This document shows positions 7,774 to 16,493 of a stretch of 64,000 bases of DNA, piece by piece. Source of the stretch: Nocardia sp. BMG111209 (GTDB lineage Bacteria > Actinomycetota > Actinomycetes > Mycobacteriales > Mycobacteriaceae). The notes under the pieces were generated by a model. The model searched no databases. It had not been told where the DNA came from and saw only the letters and a program-made list of their open reading frames with translations. The stretch's first letter is position 1; every line of letters starts with the position of its first letter. Location of the stretch: contig NZ_KB907307.1 of assembly GCF_000381925.1 (NCBI RefSeq), positions 2,976,001-3,040,000 of the forward strand, read 5' to 3'. The position numbers and the translations under genes were made by a program.

Positions 7774-9006
7774 CTAGGTGATCGCGCCCGCGGTCTTGAG
7801 GGCGATGATCCGGTCCCAGTCCAGGCCGAGTTCGAGCAGGACCTCCTCGGTCTGGGCCGCGAATTCCGGCCCGGGCCGCAGGTCCGGCGCGGTGACGTCG
7901 AACTGCACCGGACTGGCGACGAGCGTGAGATCGCCTGCCTGCCGGACGAATTCGTTGGCCCGCACCTGCGGGTCGTCGACCGCCTGCAGTGCGTCCTGCA
8001 CCGGCGCCCAGGGGCCGGACAGGGTCGCGAGCTTCTCGGTCCACTCGGCGAGGGTGCGCGAGCCGATGGCCTCGCGCAGGATCGCCACGCCCTCCTCGGT
8101 GTGCTCGGCGATCGAGGCCGCGGTGGCGAACCGCGGGTCGTCGGCGAGTTCCGGGCGGTCGATGTGCCGGGCCACGTCGGCCCAGAACTTGGTGGGCTGC
8201 AACATGACGAACGACAGGTACCGGCCGTCCTTGGTGGCATACAGCCCGGACAGCGGATTGGTCGGCGCGCCGTGCGAACCCACCGGCGGGGCCTGCAACG
8301 GCTCCTTCACATAGGCCGACAGCGCGATGGTGTGACCCATCGACCACAGGCCGCTGGACAGCAGCGACACGTCGACCACCGAGGGCTCGCCGGTGCGTTC
8401 CCGCTTCAGCAGCGCCGCGGCGATACCGCCGGCCAGGTTGGTGCCGGAGATGGTGTCGCCGAAGGCCGGACCGGGCGGGTTGATCATGCCGTCCACGTTC
8501 GGCGGCGTGATGGTGGCCGCGACCGAGCCGCGGCACCAGTACGCGGTCATGTCGAAACCGCCCTTGCCGGACTCCGCGCCGCGCGGGCCCAGCGCGCTGC
8601 CGCGCGCGTAGACGATCTTCGGGTTGACCGCGCGGATGTCGTCGACGTCGATCCCGAACTTGGTGCGGTGCGCGGGCAGGAAGCTGGTGAGGAACACGTC
8701 GGCGGTCTTGGCCAGCTCGTGGATCACCGCCCGTCCCTCGGGATTCGACATGTCGACGCCGATGCTGCGCTTACCGCGGTTGGCGTGCTCGACGTTCGGG
8801 TTCGGGTCGCCCTCGACCTTGAACTTGCCGATCTGCCGCAGCCCGCGCTGCGGGTCGCCGGTCACCGCGTGCTCGACCTTGATGACGTCGGCGCCCCAAT
8901 CGGAGAGCACCGCGCCGGCCGACGGCACGAAGCCGTACATCGCGACCTCGAGGACGCGAATCCCGGCGAGCGGACCGCTGCGCTCGGGCTGTTCGTTGTC
9001 AGACAT
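7774..9006 (-). CDS. CaiB/BaiF family class III CoA-transferase
   Basis: A 410-residue CoA-transferase. The start region LAGIRVLEVAMYGFVPSAGA and DWGADVIKVEH is the standard N-terminal CoA-binding signature. RGKRSIGVDMSNPEGR and the aspartate in GGFDMTAYW (the covalent CoA-ester Asp of this family) follow. It transfers CoA from a donor acyl-CoA to a free acid. ATG 9006 overlaps the aldehyde dehydrogenase stop by 8 nt, so they form one transcript. It is presumed to activate the acid made by that dehydrogenase. Confidence 0.92.
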   Translation of the reverse strand: MSDNEQPERSGPLAGIRVLEVAMYGFVPSAGAVLSDWGADVIKVEHAVTGDPQRGLRQIGKFKVEGDPNPNVEHANRGKRSIGVDMSNPEGRAVIHELAKTADVFLTSFLPAHRTKFGIDVDDIRAVNPKIVYARGSALGPRGAESGKGGFDMTAYWCRGSVAATITPPNVDGMINPPGPAFGDTISGTNLAGGIAAALLKRERTGEPSVVDVSLLSSGLWSMGHTIALSAYVKEPLQAPPVGSHGAPTNPLSGLYATKDGRYLSFVMLQPTKFWADVARHIDRPELADDPRFATAASIAEHTEEGVAILREAIGSRTLAEWTEKLATLSGPWAPVQDALQAVDDPQVRANEFVRQAGDLTLVASPVQFDVTAPDLRPGPEFAAQTEEVLLELGLDWDRIIALKTAGAIT

Positions 9007-10507
9007 TCTGGGCCACCTCCGCCAGGGCCTTGATCTCAAGGAACTCTTCCATACCGGCGACGCCGCTCTCCCGGCCGATCCCGGACTGCTTGAATCCGCC
9101 GAAGGGCACGTCCGCGGCGAAGTAGTTGCCGCCGTTGATGCTGAAGGTGCCGGTGCGGATGCGCCGCGCCACCGCCTTCGCCCGCTCCTGATCGCCGGAG
9201 AACACGCCGCCGGACAGGCCGTACTGCGAATTGTTGGCGATCGCGACGGCGTCATCGTCGTCGTCGAACGGGATGACGGCCAGCACCGGGCCGAACACCT
9301 CCTCCTGCGCGATCTCGCTGTCCGGGTGGACGTTCGCCAGCAGGGTCGGCTGGTAGAAGAAGCCCGGCTCGACCTTCTCACCGCCGAAGGCCAGCGTCGC
9401 GCCCTCGGCGACCGCGCGCTGGACCAGGCCGTCGACCTTGTCGCGCTGCCGCTCGCTGATCAGCGGGCCCATATAGGTCTTCGGGTCGTGCGGATCGCCG
9501 TACCGGACCATGCCGAAGTTGGCCTTGACCAGCTCGACGATCTCGTCGTGATGCTGCCGCGGGACCAGCATGCGGCTGGTGAGCGCGCAGCCCTGACCGG
9601 CGTGGGTGACGATGGAGAAGCCGACGAACTGCGCGGCCTGCTTGAAATCGGCGTCGTCGAGCACGACCGCCGCCGACTTGCCACCCAGTTCCAGGAACAC
9701 CCGCTTGAGGGTATCGCTGGCCGCCGCCATGATCTTCCGGCCCACCGGGGTGGAGCCGGTGAAGGTCACCGCGTCGACGGCCGGATGGGTGGTCAGCAGC
9801 TCGCCGACGGCGATCTCGGTGCCGCCGAGCACGTTCACGACACCGGCCGGGATATCGGTCTTCGCGATGATCTCGCCGAGGGCCAGCGTGGACAGCGGGG
9901 TGTCGGGGGCGCCCTTGAGCACGACCGTGCAGCCGGCGGCCAGCGCCGGGGCCAGCTTGGCCAGCGCCAGCTGGTGGGGGTAGTTGTAGGCGGCGATCGC
10001 GGCGACCACGCCGCCCGCCTCCTTCTCCAGCCAGCGGTGGTGCTTGGTGCCGCGCACCTCCACGACGCCGAGATCCTCGGTGAAGGAATAGGTCTTCAGC
10101 AGATCCGCGTAGTAACGGACGATCTCGATCGGGATCTCCAGCTGATTTCCCTTGGTGAGCACCACGGTGGCGCCGACCTCGGTGATGGTGAGCTCCCGGA
10201 GTTCCTCCAGGTCGTCGCGCAGCGCCTGATACAGCTGCTCCAGGCAGTGCTGCCGGAAGGCGGCGTTCGTGGACCAGTCGGTGGTGTCGAAGGCGCGTCG
10301 CGCGGCCAGGATCGCCTGCTCGGCCTGTTCGACCGAGGCATCCGGCGCATATCCGAAGATCTCACCGGTGGCCGGATTGATCGAGGGGAACGTGCGCTCG
10401 GCGGTGACCAGTTGTCCGTCGATCAACAGCCGCTTCACCACATCCTCCGGCGCCGCACTGATCGCGGTATCGGCCGAGGTAGCTGCCGCTGTGTCCTGAG
10501 ATGGCAT
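8999..10507 (-). CDS. NAD(P)-dependent aldehyde dehydrogenase
   Basis: A 502-residue aldehyde dehydrogenase. The cofactor-binding region has FTGSTPVGRKI, the general-base Glu lies in LELGGKS and the catalytic Cys in GQGCALTSR. The C-terminal NGGNYFAADVPFGGFKQSG block is typical. It oxidises an aldehyde to the acid. It heads a minus-strand operon (aldehyde dehydrogenase, CoA-transferase, HMGS-like protein, thiolase), with GGAGGAGACGGG before the ATG. The palindrome at 10531-10555 lies directly over its promoter region. Confidence 0.94.
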   Translation of the reverse strand: MPSQDTAAATSADTAISAAPEDVVKRLLIDGQLVTAERTFPSINPATGEIFGYAPDASVEQAEQAILAARRAFDTTDWSTNAAFRQHCLEQLYQALRDDLEELRELTITEVGATVVLTKGNQLEIPIEIVRYYADLLKTYSFTEDLGVVEVRGTKHHRWLEKEAGGVVAAIAAYNYPHQLALAKLAPALAAGCTVVLKGAPDTPLSTLALGEIIAKTDIPAGVVNVLGGTEIAVGELLTTHPAVDAVTFTGSTPVGRKIMAAASDTLKRVFLELGGKSAAVVLDDADFKQAAQFVGFSIVTHAGQGCALTSRMLVPRQHHDEIVELVKANFGMVRYGDPHDPKTYMGPLISERQRDKVDGLVQRAVAEGATLAFGGEKVEPGFFYQPTLLANVHPDSEIAQEEVFGPVLAVIPFDDDDDAVAIANNSQYGLSGGVFSGDQERAKAVARRIRTGTFSINGGNYFAADVPFGGFKQSGIGRESGVAGMEEFLEIKALAEVAQNV

Positions 10508-10530
10508 CCCGTCTCCTCCAACATGGAAAC

Positions 10531-10555
10531 ATCATTCTCGTTATTGGAGAATGAT
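10531..10555. promoter_or_regulatory. Palindromic operator candidate at aldehyde dehydrogenase promoter
   Basis: Perfect inverted repeat ATCATTCTC-N7-GAGAATGAT, 24 bp upstream of the aldehyde dehydrogenase ATG. Its half-sites (GAGAATG/CATTCTC) match half-sites of the 15-bp palindromes listed at 10694, 27546, 31834 and elsewhere, but face the opposite way. It may be two overlapping degenerate copies of that site or an independent operator. Confidence 0.55.
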
Positions 10556-10693
10556 ACATTCGTCTGCGGCGGACTCTAGCAACAATCCAGGACCCGCGAC
10601 ACCCCAGCCCATGACCTCCGATTTCACCGTCGCCGCAGATCTGCGGCCACCCGACGGCGAGATTGCTACAGCCCTTGCGTAGCCATTCCGCGC

Positions 10694-10708
10694 GAGAGTA
10701 CGGTTCTC
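10694..10708. promoter_or_regulatory. GAGAG-N5-TTCTC operator candidate before the TauD-P450 operon
   Basis: GAGAGTACGGTTCTC lies 22 bp upstream of the TauD GTG start, where a repressor would block the promoter or transcription start. The same 15-bp design appears before several other catabolic operons in this window (27546, 30089, 31834, 37950, 41551). Confidence 0.6.
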
Positions 10709-10729
10709 ACATCCGAAAGGGAGATTCTT

Positions 10730-11533
10730 GTGATCGACACTACAGCACTGAGCCCCGCCTTAGGGGTGGAGGTGACCGGCGTCGACGTCCTCGACGACGC
10801 CGTGATCACCCGGTGCCTGGAGGCGCTGAAATGGCGCGGCGTGCTGCTCATCCGCGGCCTGCACCTCGACGACGAGGCACAAGTGGCGTTCAGCCGCAGG
10901 CTCGGCACCGTGCTGGCGCCGCACGGCCGCGAGGTCTTCACCGTCTCCCTGGATCCCGCCAAGACTCCCGCCGCCGATTATCTCCGGGGCACGCTCTGCT
11001 GGCATATCGACGACACGACCAACGACGTCCCGGCGAAGGCGACCATGCTCACCGCGCGCCACGTCGCGATGATCGGCGGCGGTACCGAATTCGCGAGCAC
11101 CTACGCCGCCTACGAGGCGATGACCGACGAGCAGAAGAAGCGCTACGACGGCCTGCGCGTGGTGCACAGCTTCGAGGCCGCGCAGCGGCTGGTCAATCCG
11201 GAGCCGACCGACGCGCAGCTGGCCGACTGGCGGCGGCTGCCCACCCACGAGACCGATCTGGTGTGGCAGCGCGCCGACGGCCGCCGCTCCCTGGTCATCG
11301 GCGCCACCGCCGACCACATCGTGGGCATGGAACCCGGCGAGAGCCGTGAACTGCTCGACGAACTCCTGGAGTGGACCACCCAGGAACGTTTCCGCTACAC
11401 CCACGACTGGACCGTGGGCGACGTCGTGATCTGGGACAACACCGGCATGCTGCACCGCGCGCTGCCGTACGACCCGAAATCCGAGCGGACCATGCATCGC
11501 ACGACCATCGCTGGAGAGGAAGCTTGGGCATGA
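10730..11533 (+). CDS. TauD/TfdA-family Fe(II)/2-oxoglutarate dioxygenase
   Basis: A 267-residue dioxygenase. The Fe-binding facial triad is visible: His and Asp in CWHIDD and the distal His in DNTGMLHRALPY, followed by the 2-oxoglutarate-binding Arg in TMHRTT. TauD-type enzymes couple 2-oxoglutarate decarboxylation to substrate hydroxylation. The start is GTG 10730. It opens a long plus-strand operon; its stop overlaps the next start as ATGA. A paralogue lies at 31911-32744 beside another P450, so TauD/P450 partnership recurs here. Substrate unknown. Confidence 0.9.
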   Translation: MIDTTALSPALGVEVTGVDVLDDAVITRCLEALKWRGVLLIRGLHLDDEAQVAFSRRLGTVLAPHGREVFTVSLDPAKTPAADYLRGTLCWHIDDTTNDVPAKATMLTARHVAMIGGGTEFASTYAAYEAMTDEQKKRYDGLRVVHSFEAAQRLVNPEPTDAQLADWRRLPTHETDLVWQRADGRRSLVIGATADHIVGMEPGESRELLDELLEWTTQERFRYTHDWTVGDVVIWDNTGMLHRALPYDPKSERTMHRTTIAGEEAWA

Positions 11534-12243
11534 GTGGGAAGACTGCCATCGTCACCGGCGGTGCGTCGGGTATCGGCGCCGGGATCGTCACGCGGCTGCG
11601 CGCCGACGGCTACAACGTCGCCATCCTGGACCTGAACCCTTCGGAGAGCGACGATTTCGCGTATCGCGCGGATGTGACCAACCCCGAGGAGATCGCCTCC
11701 GCGGTCACCTCGATCCGCAGCAAGCTGGGTCCGGTCACGGTGCTGGTCAACGGCGCCGGGCTGGAGAAGTACCGCCGCTTCCGCAACCTCAGCTTCGAGG
11801 AGTGGCAGCGGATCATCGACATCAACCTGCACGGCGTCTTCCACGGCGTGCAGGCCGTTCTGCCGGACATGCTCGAGGCCGGCTGGGGACGCATCGTCAA
11901 CATCTCGTCCTCCAGCACGCATTCCGGCCAGCCGTTCATGGCCGCCTATGTGGCGGCCAAGTCGGCGGTCAACGGCCTCACCAAATCCCTTGCGCTGGAA
12001 TTGGGTCCGCACGGGATCACGGTGAACGCGGTGCCGCCGGGGTTCATCGACACCCCGATGCTGCGGCGTTCGGAGGAGAAGGGCCTGCTCGGCGGCACCA
12101 TCGACGACCACATCGAGCGCACCCCGGTGCGCCGGGTCGGGCGCCCCTCCGACATCGCCGCCGCCGTCGCCTTCCTCGTCTCCGAGGACGCCGGGTACAT
12201 CACCGGGCAGATCCTCGGTGTCAACGGCGGTCGCAACACGTAA
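11530..12243 (+). CDS. Short-chain dehydrogenase/reductase (FabG-like)
   Basis: A 237-residue classical SDR. The Rossmann motif TGGASGIGAG is followed by NGAG, the catalytic Ser region NISSSST, and YVAAK with the Tyr-Lys pair. The C-terminal GYITGQILGVNGG is typical of 3-oxoacyl reductase-like SDRs. ATG 11530 overlaps the TauD stop by 4 nt, so translation is coupled. It probably oxidises or reduces a hydroxyl/keto group created by the dioxygenase or P450. NAD versus NADP preference was not judged. Confidence 0.92.
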   Translation: MSGKTAIVTGGASGIGAGIVTRLRADGYNVAILDLNPSESDDFAYRADVTNPEEIASAVTSIRSKLGPVTVLVNGAGLEKYRRFRNLSFEEWQRIIDINLHGVFHGVQAVLPDMLEAGWGRIVNISSSSTHSGQPFMAAYVAAKSAVNGLTKSLALELGPHGITVNAVPPGFIDTPMLRRSEEKGLLGGTIDDHIERTPVRRVGRPSDIAAAVAFLVSEDAGYITGQILGVNGGRNT

Positions 12244-12250
12244 CCCCTTA

Positions 12251-12274
12251 TCCCACCGAGCTTTTCGGGTGGGA
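12251..12274 (+). terminator. Hairpin between two SDR genes (weak terminator or processing stem)
   Basis: TCCCACC (12251-12257) pairs with GGTGGGA (12268-12274) around a short loop, in the 64-bp gap between coding regions. There is no U-tract, and the downstream gene has its own AAGGAAAGG site. It may be an attenuating or mRNA-stabilising stem rather than a full terminator. Confidence 0.35.
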
Positions 12275-12307
12275 CAGCCCAAGAGAAGAACAAGGAAAGG
12301 ACAAGCC

Positions 12308-13168
12308 GTGGGACGCGTTGAGGGCAAGGTCGCCTTCGTCACCGGCGCCGGGCGCGGTCAGGGCCGCAGCCATGCGGTCAAGCTGGCCGAAGAAGGCGCG
12401 GACATCATCGCCATCGACATCTGCAAGCAGATCGAGACGATCCAGTACCCGCTGTCGCGACCGGAGGATCTCGAGGAGACCGTGCGTCTCGTCGAGAAGA
12501 CCGGCCGCCGGATCCACGCCGAGCAGGCCGACGTCCGCGAGGCCGCCGCGCTGAAGGCCGTGCTGGAGCGCGGTGTCGCCGAGTTGGGGCACCTCGACAT
12601 CGTCGTCGCCCAGGCCGGCATCGCCGGTATGAAGGGCGAGCCGGCCTGGCAGGCCTGGTCGGACGTCATCGACACCAACCTGATCGGCGTCATCAACGCC
12701 GTGCAGGCCGCGCTGCCGTACCTGGACGAGGGCGCCTCCATCATCGCGACCGGCTCCACCGCCGCGCTGATGGACGCCTCCAACAAGCCGCAGGTCGGCA
12801 CCGATCCGGGCGGCGTCGCCTACATGGTCGCGAAGCGCCTGCTGTCGCAGTACATCAACGACATCGCCACGCATCTCGCCGCGCGCAAGATCCGGGCCAA
12901 TGTCGTGCATCCGACCAACTGCAACACCCCCATGTTGCAGAGCGAGCCGATGTACCAGTCGTTCCGGCCCGATCTGGAGCACCCGACCAAGGAGGACGCG
13001 ACCCCGGCCTTCTATGTGCAGCAGGCGATGCCGGTGCCGTGGATCGAGCCCGAGGAGATCAGCAACATGGTGCTGTTCCTCGCCTCCGACGAGTCCCGGT
13101 TCGTCACCGGTACCCAGCAGCGGGTCGACGCCGGTGGTTACCTCAAGTGGTACGACTACCACGTCTAG
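12308..13168 (+). CDS. Mycofactocin-coupled SDR family oxidoreductase
   Basis: A 286-residue SDR. The signature GKVAFVTGAGRGQGRSHAV and LAEEGADIIAIDIC marks the mycofactocin-coupled SDR family, which holds a non-exchanging NAD(H) and passes electrons to mycofactocin. The insert after the second strand (IETIQYPLSRPEDL) is the usual family feature, and GGVAYMVAKR carries the catalytic Tyr/Lys. The start is GTG 12308 behind AAGGAAAGG. It is likely an alcohol or hydroxy-acyl dehydrogenase within the P450 operon. The mycofactocin maturation genes are not in this window. Confidence 0.92.
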   Translation: MGRVEGKVAFVTGAGRGQGRSHAVKLAEEGADIIAIDICKQIETIQYPLSRPEDLEETVRLVEKTGRRIHAEQADVREAAALKAVLERGVAELGHLDIVVAQAGIAGMKGEPAWQAWSDVIDTNLIGVINAVQAALPYLDEGASIIATGSTAALMDASNKPQVGTDPGGVAYMVAKRLLSQYINDIATHLAARKIRANVVHPTNCNTPMLQSEPMYQSFRPDLEHPTKEDATPAFYVQQAMPVPWIEPEEISNMVLFLASDESRFVTGTQQRVDAGGYLKWYDYHV

Positions 13169-13177
13169 GAGAGATGG

Positions 13178-13369
13178 ATGAAGGTTCGTGTCGATCCGGA
13201 GCGCTGCCAGGGCCATACGCTCTGCGCCATGATCGCTCCGAAAGCGTTCCAGCTCAGTGAAATCGACGGTCATTCGACCCCGGTGAGCGAAGACGTGCCC
13301 GCCGATCAGGAGGATGCGGTCCGCGAGGCCGTGCACTCCTGCCCGGAACAGGCCATCTCCATCTACTGA
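13178..13369 (+). CDS. Single-cluster ferredoxin (3Fe-4S type), P450 redox partner
   Basis: A 63-residue ferredoxin beginning MKVRVDPERCQGHTLC. Cluster ligands are Cys10, Cys16 and Cys55, with His13 in the variable ligand position, as in actinobacterial P450-associated ferredoxins. Position 20, a Cys in the sister ferredoxin at 30260-30448, is Ala here (MIAPKAF), so a 3Fe-4S cluster is expected. It starts nine bases after the preceding stop and is followed by the P450 14 bases later, so it almost certainly delivers electrons to that enzyme. Confidence 0.92.
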   Translation: MKVRVDPERCQGHTLCAMIAPKAFQLSEIDGHSTPVSEDVPADQEDAVREAVHSCPEQAISIY

Positions 13370-13382
13370 GAGAGGAAAAGCA

Positions 13383-14753
13383 GTGACCGTGGAGAACGGC
13401 CCCGCCGTGACCGAGCAGGCCGCACACCGACAGCCGACGTTCCATTTCGATCGGCACACCGCGGAATATCGTGAGCAGTTCGGCGATATCACCCGCGACA
13501 TGCAGGAGAAGTGCCCCGTCGCGTGGTCGGAGACCTACGACGGGCACTGGGTGGCCGCGGGCAACCGCGAGGTGTTCGAACTCGCCCGTTGCCCCCACGT
13601 CTCCAACGAGAACGATTTCGACAACACCCGCCGCGGGTACAAGGGCATCTCGATTCCGACCCCGGCGCGTGCCCGTGGCGTGCGCGGCGGGATCCTCGAG
13701 ATGGACGGGTCGGAGCACCGCGAGCTGCGCGGTGCGCTGAACCCGTATCTCTCACCGGCAGCGGTGAATCGGTGGATTCCGTTCGTGGACGAGGTCGTTC
13801 GCGCCGCTCTCGACGAGAAGATCGAGAGCGGCCGGATCGACTTCGTCGACGAACTGGCGAACATCGTTCCGGCGGTGCTCACCCTGGCGATGCTCGGCAT
13901 CCCGCTGAAGAAGTGGGTCGTCTACAACGAGCCGGTGCACGCCGCCGTGTACACCCCGCCGGACTCGCCCGATATCGATCGGGTCACCGCCCTGCACGCC
14001 GAGATGGGCCGGGATCTGCTCACCAATTACTTCGAGGTGAAGCAGAATCCGCGTCCGGGCATGATCAAGGCCGTCGCCCAGTCCACCATGAACGGCGAGC
14101 CCCTCCCCGACATGGAGGCCCTGGGCATGCTGGGCCTGATCATCGGTGGTGGTTTCGACACCACCACCGCGCTGACGGCCCACTCCCTGGAGTACCTGGG
14201 CCAGAATCCGGACAGCCGCGAATTGCTCAGCAAGGAACGGGATCTGATTCTGGACTCGGCCACCGAGGAGTTCCTCCGCTACTACACGCCCGCCCCCGGC
14301 GACGGTCGAACCTTCGACGCCGACGTCGAGGTCGCGGGCAAGGAGTTCAAGGAGGGCGAGCGGCTGTGGCTGTCGTGGGCCATGGCGAACCGGGATCCCT
14401 CGATCTTCGAGAACCCGGACGAGATCGATCTGGAGCGGAAGGGTAACCGCCACTACAGCTTCGGTCTCGGCGTCCATCGCTGCATCGGGTCGAACATGGC
14501 CCGCATGGTGTTCAAGCGGATGCTGCTGGCCGTGCTGGACCGGATGCCCGACTACGTCTGCGACGAGGAGGCGACGGTGCACTACGACACCATCGGCGTC
14601 ATCCAGGGCATGCGGCACCTGCCGGCCACGTTCACCCCGGGACCGAGAATCGGTGCCGGACTGGACGAGACGCTGGAGAAGCTCCAGCAGATCTGCGACG
14701 AGCAGCAGCTCGCCGAGCCGGTGACCGTCCGCAAGGACCAGGCACAGATCTGA
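13383..14753 (+). CDS. Cytochrome P450
   Basis: A 456-residue P450. The I-helix oxygen-binding stretch is GGGFDTTTALTAH, the K-helix ExxR lies in EEFLRYY, and the heme-binding loop FGLGVHRCIGSNMAR carries the thiolate Cys near residue 366. It has no membrane anchor. GTG 13383 follows GAGAGG. Electrons should come from the ferredoxin immediately upstream. It is highly similar over its whole length to the P450 at 41631-42995, including an identical C-terminal VTVRKDQAQI, so one arose by duplication. Substrate unknown. Confidence 0.95.
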   Translation: MTVENGPAVTEQAAHRQPTFHFDRHTAEYREQFGDITRDMQEKCPVAWSETYDGHWVAAGNREVFELARCPHVSNENDFDNTRRGYKGISIPTPARARGVRGGILEMDGSEHRELRGALNPYLSPAAVNRWIPFVDEVVRAALDEKIESGRIDFVDELANIVPAVLTLAMLGIPLKKWVVYNEPVHAAVYTPPDSPDIDRVTALHAEMGRDLLTNYFEVKQNPRPGMIKAVAQSTMNGEPLPDMEALGMLGLIIGGGFDTTTALTAHSLEYLGQNPDSRELLSKERDLILDSATEEFLRYYTPAPGDGRTFDADVEVAGKEFKEGERLWLSWAMANRDPSIFENPDEIDLERKGNRHYSFGLGVHRCIGSNMARMVFKRMLLAVLDRMPDYVCDEEATVHYDTIGVIQGMRHLPATFTPGPRIGAGLDETLEKLQQICDEQQLAEPVTVRKDQAQI

Positions 14754-14760
14754 TCCGCCC

Positions 14761-14799
14761 GCCCCGCTGTCGCCGCGTATCCCGTTGCGGCAGCGGGGC
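14761..14799 (+). terminator. GC-rich hairpin after P450
   Basis: The arm GCCCCGCTGTCGCCGC (14761-14776) pairs with GCGGCAGCGGGGC (14787-14799) with a small bulge, directly after the P450 stop. No U-tract follows, and the next gene begins 27 bp later with its own ribosome site. It could be a partial terminator that reduces expression of the downstream half of the operon. Confidence 0.45.
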
Positions 14800-14825
14800 G
14801 ATCCGTGCACACGAGAGGAGACGAC

Positions 14826-16493
14826 ATGGCCGACGCATCGGGGCGTCCCCTGCCGCAGCTGACCCTGCAGAACGAGTTCTTCTGGACCTCGGGCGAAGAC
14901 GGGCAACTGCGCATCCAGGAATGCCTGTCCTGCAATTCCCTGATCCATCCGCCGCAGCCGGTGTGCCGGTACTGCCACGGACACGAGATGGGCATACGGG
15001 TCGTCTCCGGCACCGCCACCCTCGCCGGATTCACGATCAACCACCGGTTCCCGCTGCCCGGGGTACCGACCCCGTTCGTCATCGCGCAGGCCGCGCTCAC
15101 CGACGATCCGCGGGTCCGGTTGACCACCAACATCATCGACGCCGACCCGGAGCAGCTCGAGCTCGGTCAGCGGCTCGAGGTCGTCTTCGAGCAGCACGAG
15201 GACGTGTGGCTGCCGATGTTCCGGCTCGCCGCGCAGCAGCCCGCGCAGCCGGATCCGTTGCCGCGCGACGAGATCGAGCCCGGTGACTTCGGCAAGCACA
15301 TCCGGCCGATGCTGCGGCAGGAGAAGTTCGAGGACGCCGTCGCGCTCACCGGGATCGGTATGTCGCAGATCGGCCGCCGGCTGATGCGCCCGCCGCTGGC
15401 GCTGACGGTCGAGGCGTGCGAGCGCGCGGTCGCCGACGCGGGCCTGACGATGGCCGATATCGACGGTCTGGCAACGTATCCCGGCGGCGGCGAGATGGGC
15501 GGCTTCAACGAGGGCGGCGTCACCGCGCTCGAGTCCGCGCTCGGCCTGCGCCCCACCTGGCACAACGGCGGTATGGAGAGTTTCGGCCCCAGCGGCTCGA
15601 TCATCGCCGCCATGATGGCCGTCGCCACCGGAATGGCCCGGCACGTGCTGTGTTTCCGCACGCTGTGGGAGGCCACCTTCACAGACCTGATGCGCCAGGG
15701 CAAGATTCGCGGCGGCCGCGGCGGCCGCACCGGCAGTTACCTGTACCCGTTCGGCGCCTCGTCGGCCGCGCACACGCTGGCGATGAACGCGCAGCGGCAC
15801 TTCCACCGGTACGGCACCACCAAGGAGACCCTCGGCTGGATCGCGCTGAACGCCCGCGCGAACGCCGAGCTGAATCCGACCGCGATCTACCGGGATCCGA
15901 TGACGATGGACGACTACCTGTCCGCGCGCCCGGTCACCTCCCCGTTCGGCCTCTACGACTGCGATGTGCCGTGTGACGGCGCGGTCGCGGTGATCGTCTC
16001 CGCCGTCGACACCGTCGCCGACCTGCCGGTGAAGCCGATCCTGGTGGAGGCGGTCGGTACCCAGATCGTGGAGCGCATCGACTGGGACCAGTCGACGCTG
16101 ACCCACGAGCCGCAGGTGCTCGGCCCCGCCGCGCACGTGTGGACGCGAACCTCGTTGCGCCCCGACGATGTCGACGTCGCCGAACTCTACGACGGCTTCA
16201 CCATGAACGCGCTGTCCTGGCTGGAAGCCCTGGGGTTCTGCGGGATCGGCGAAGCGAAGGACTTCCTCGAGGGCGGTAAGAACATCGCCCGCGACGGCCG
16301 GATCCCGTTGAACACCCACGGCGGCCAGCTGTCCCACGGCCGCACCCACGGAATGGGCCTGCTGCACGAGGCGATCACGCAGCTGCGCGGCGAGGGCGGG
16401 GACCGTCAGGTCGCCGACGCGCGCGTGGCCGTGGTCTCCAGCGGCGGTCTCACCCCCGGCGGGGTGCTGCTGCTCAGAGCGGCGGATTCGTGA
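14826..16493 (+). CDS. DUF35 Zn-ribbon/OB domain fused to a thiolase-like (Ltp2-type aldolase-like) domain
   Basis: A 555-residue fusion. Residues 1-135 form a DUF35 domain: a zinc ribbon with Cys33, Cys36, Cys47 and Cys50 (two CxxC pairs), then an OB-fold. Residues ~155-555 form a thiolase-like domain. The thiolase nucleophile Cys is missing: ESFGPSGS occupies the place of xSCxSG. Late blocks LYDCDVPCDGA, AELYDGFTMN and THGGQLSHGR remain. In steroid side-chain degradation a DUF35 domain pairs with a Cys-less thiolase-like retro-aldolase (Ltp2). This single chain may join both parts of such an aldolase. ATG 14826 follows GAGAGGAGACGAC. The substrate is inferred only by analogy. Confidence 0.82.
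   Translation: MADASGRPLPQLTLQNEFFWTSGEDGQLRIQECLSCNSLIHPPQPVCRYCHGHEMGIRVVSGTATLAGFTINHRFPLPGVPTPFVIAQAALTDDPRVRLTTNIIDADPEQLELGQRLEVVFEQHEDVWLPMFRLAAQQPAQPDPLPRDEIEPGDFGKHIRPMLRQEKFEDAVALTGIGMSQIGRRLMRPPLALTVEACERAVADAGLTMADIDGLATYPGGGEMGGFNEGGVTALESALGLRPTWHNGGMESFGPSGSIIAAMMAVATGMARHVLCFRTLWEATFTDLMRQGKIRGGRGGRTGSYLYPFGASSAAHTLAMNAQRHFHRYGTTKETLGWIALNARANAELNPTAIYRDPMTMDDYLSARPVTSPFGLYDCDVPCDGAVAVIVSAVDTVADLPVKPILVEAVGTQIVERIDWDQSTLTHEPQVLGPAAHVWTRTSLRPDDVDVAELYDGFTMNALSWLEALGFCGIGEAKDFLEGGKNIARDGRIPLNTHGGQLSHGRTHGMGLLHEAITQLRGEGGDRQVADARVAVVSSGGLTPGGVLLLRAADS

Noticed and set aside
13752-16367. 871-codon minus-strand open frame
   Set aside because: Antisense to the P450 and DUF35-thiolase fusion; no motifs, typical high-GC shadow.
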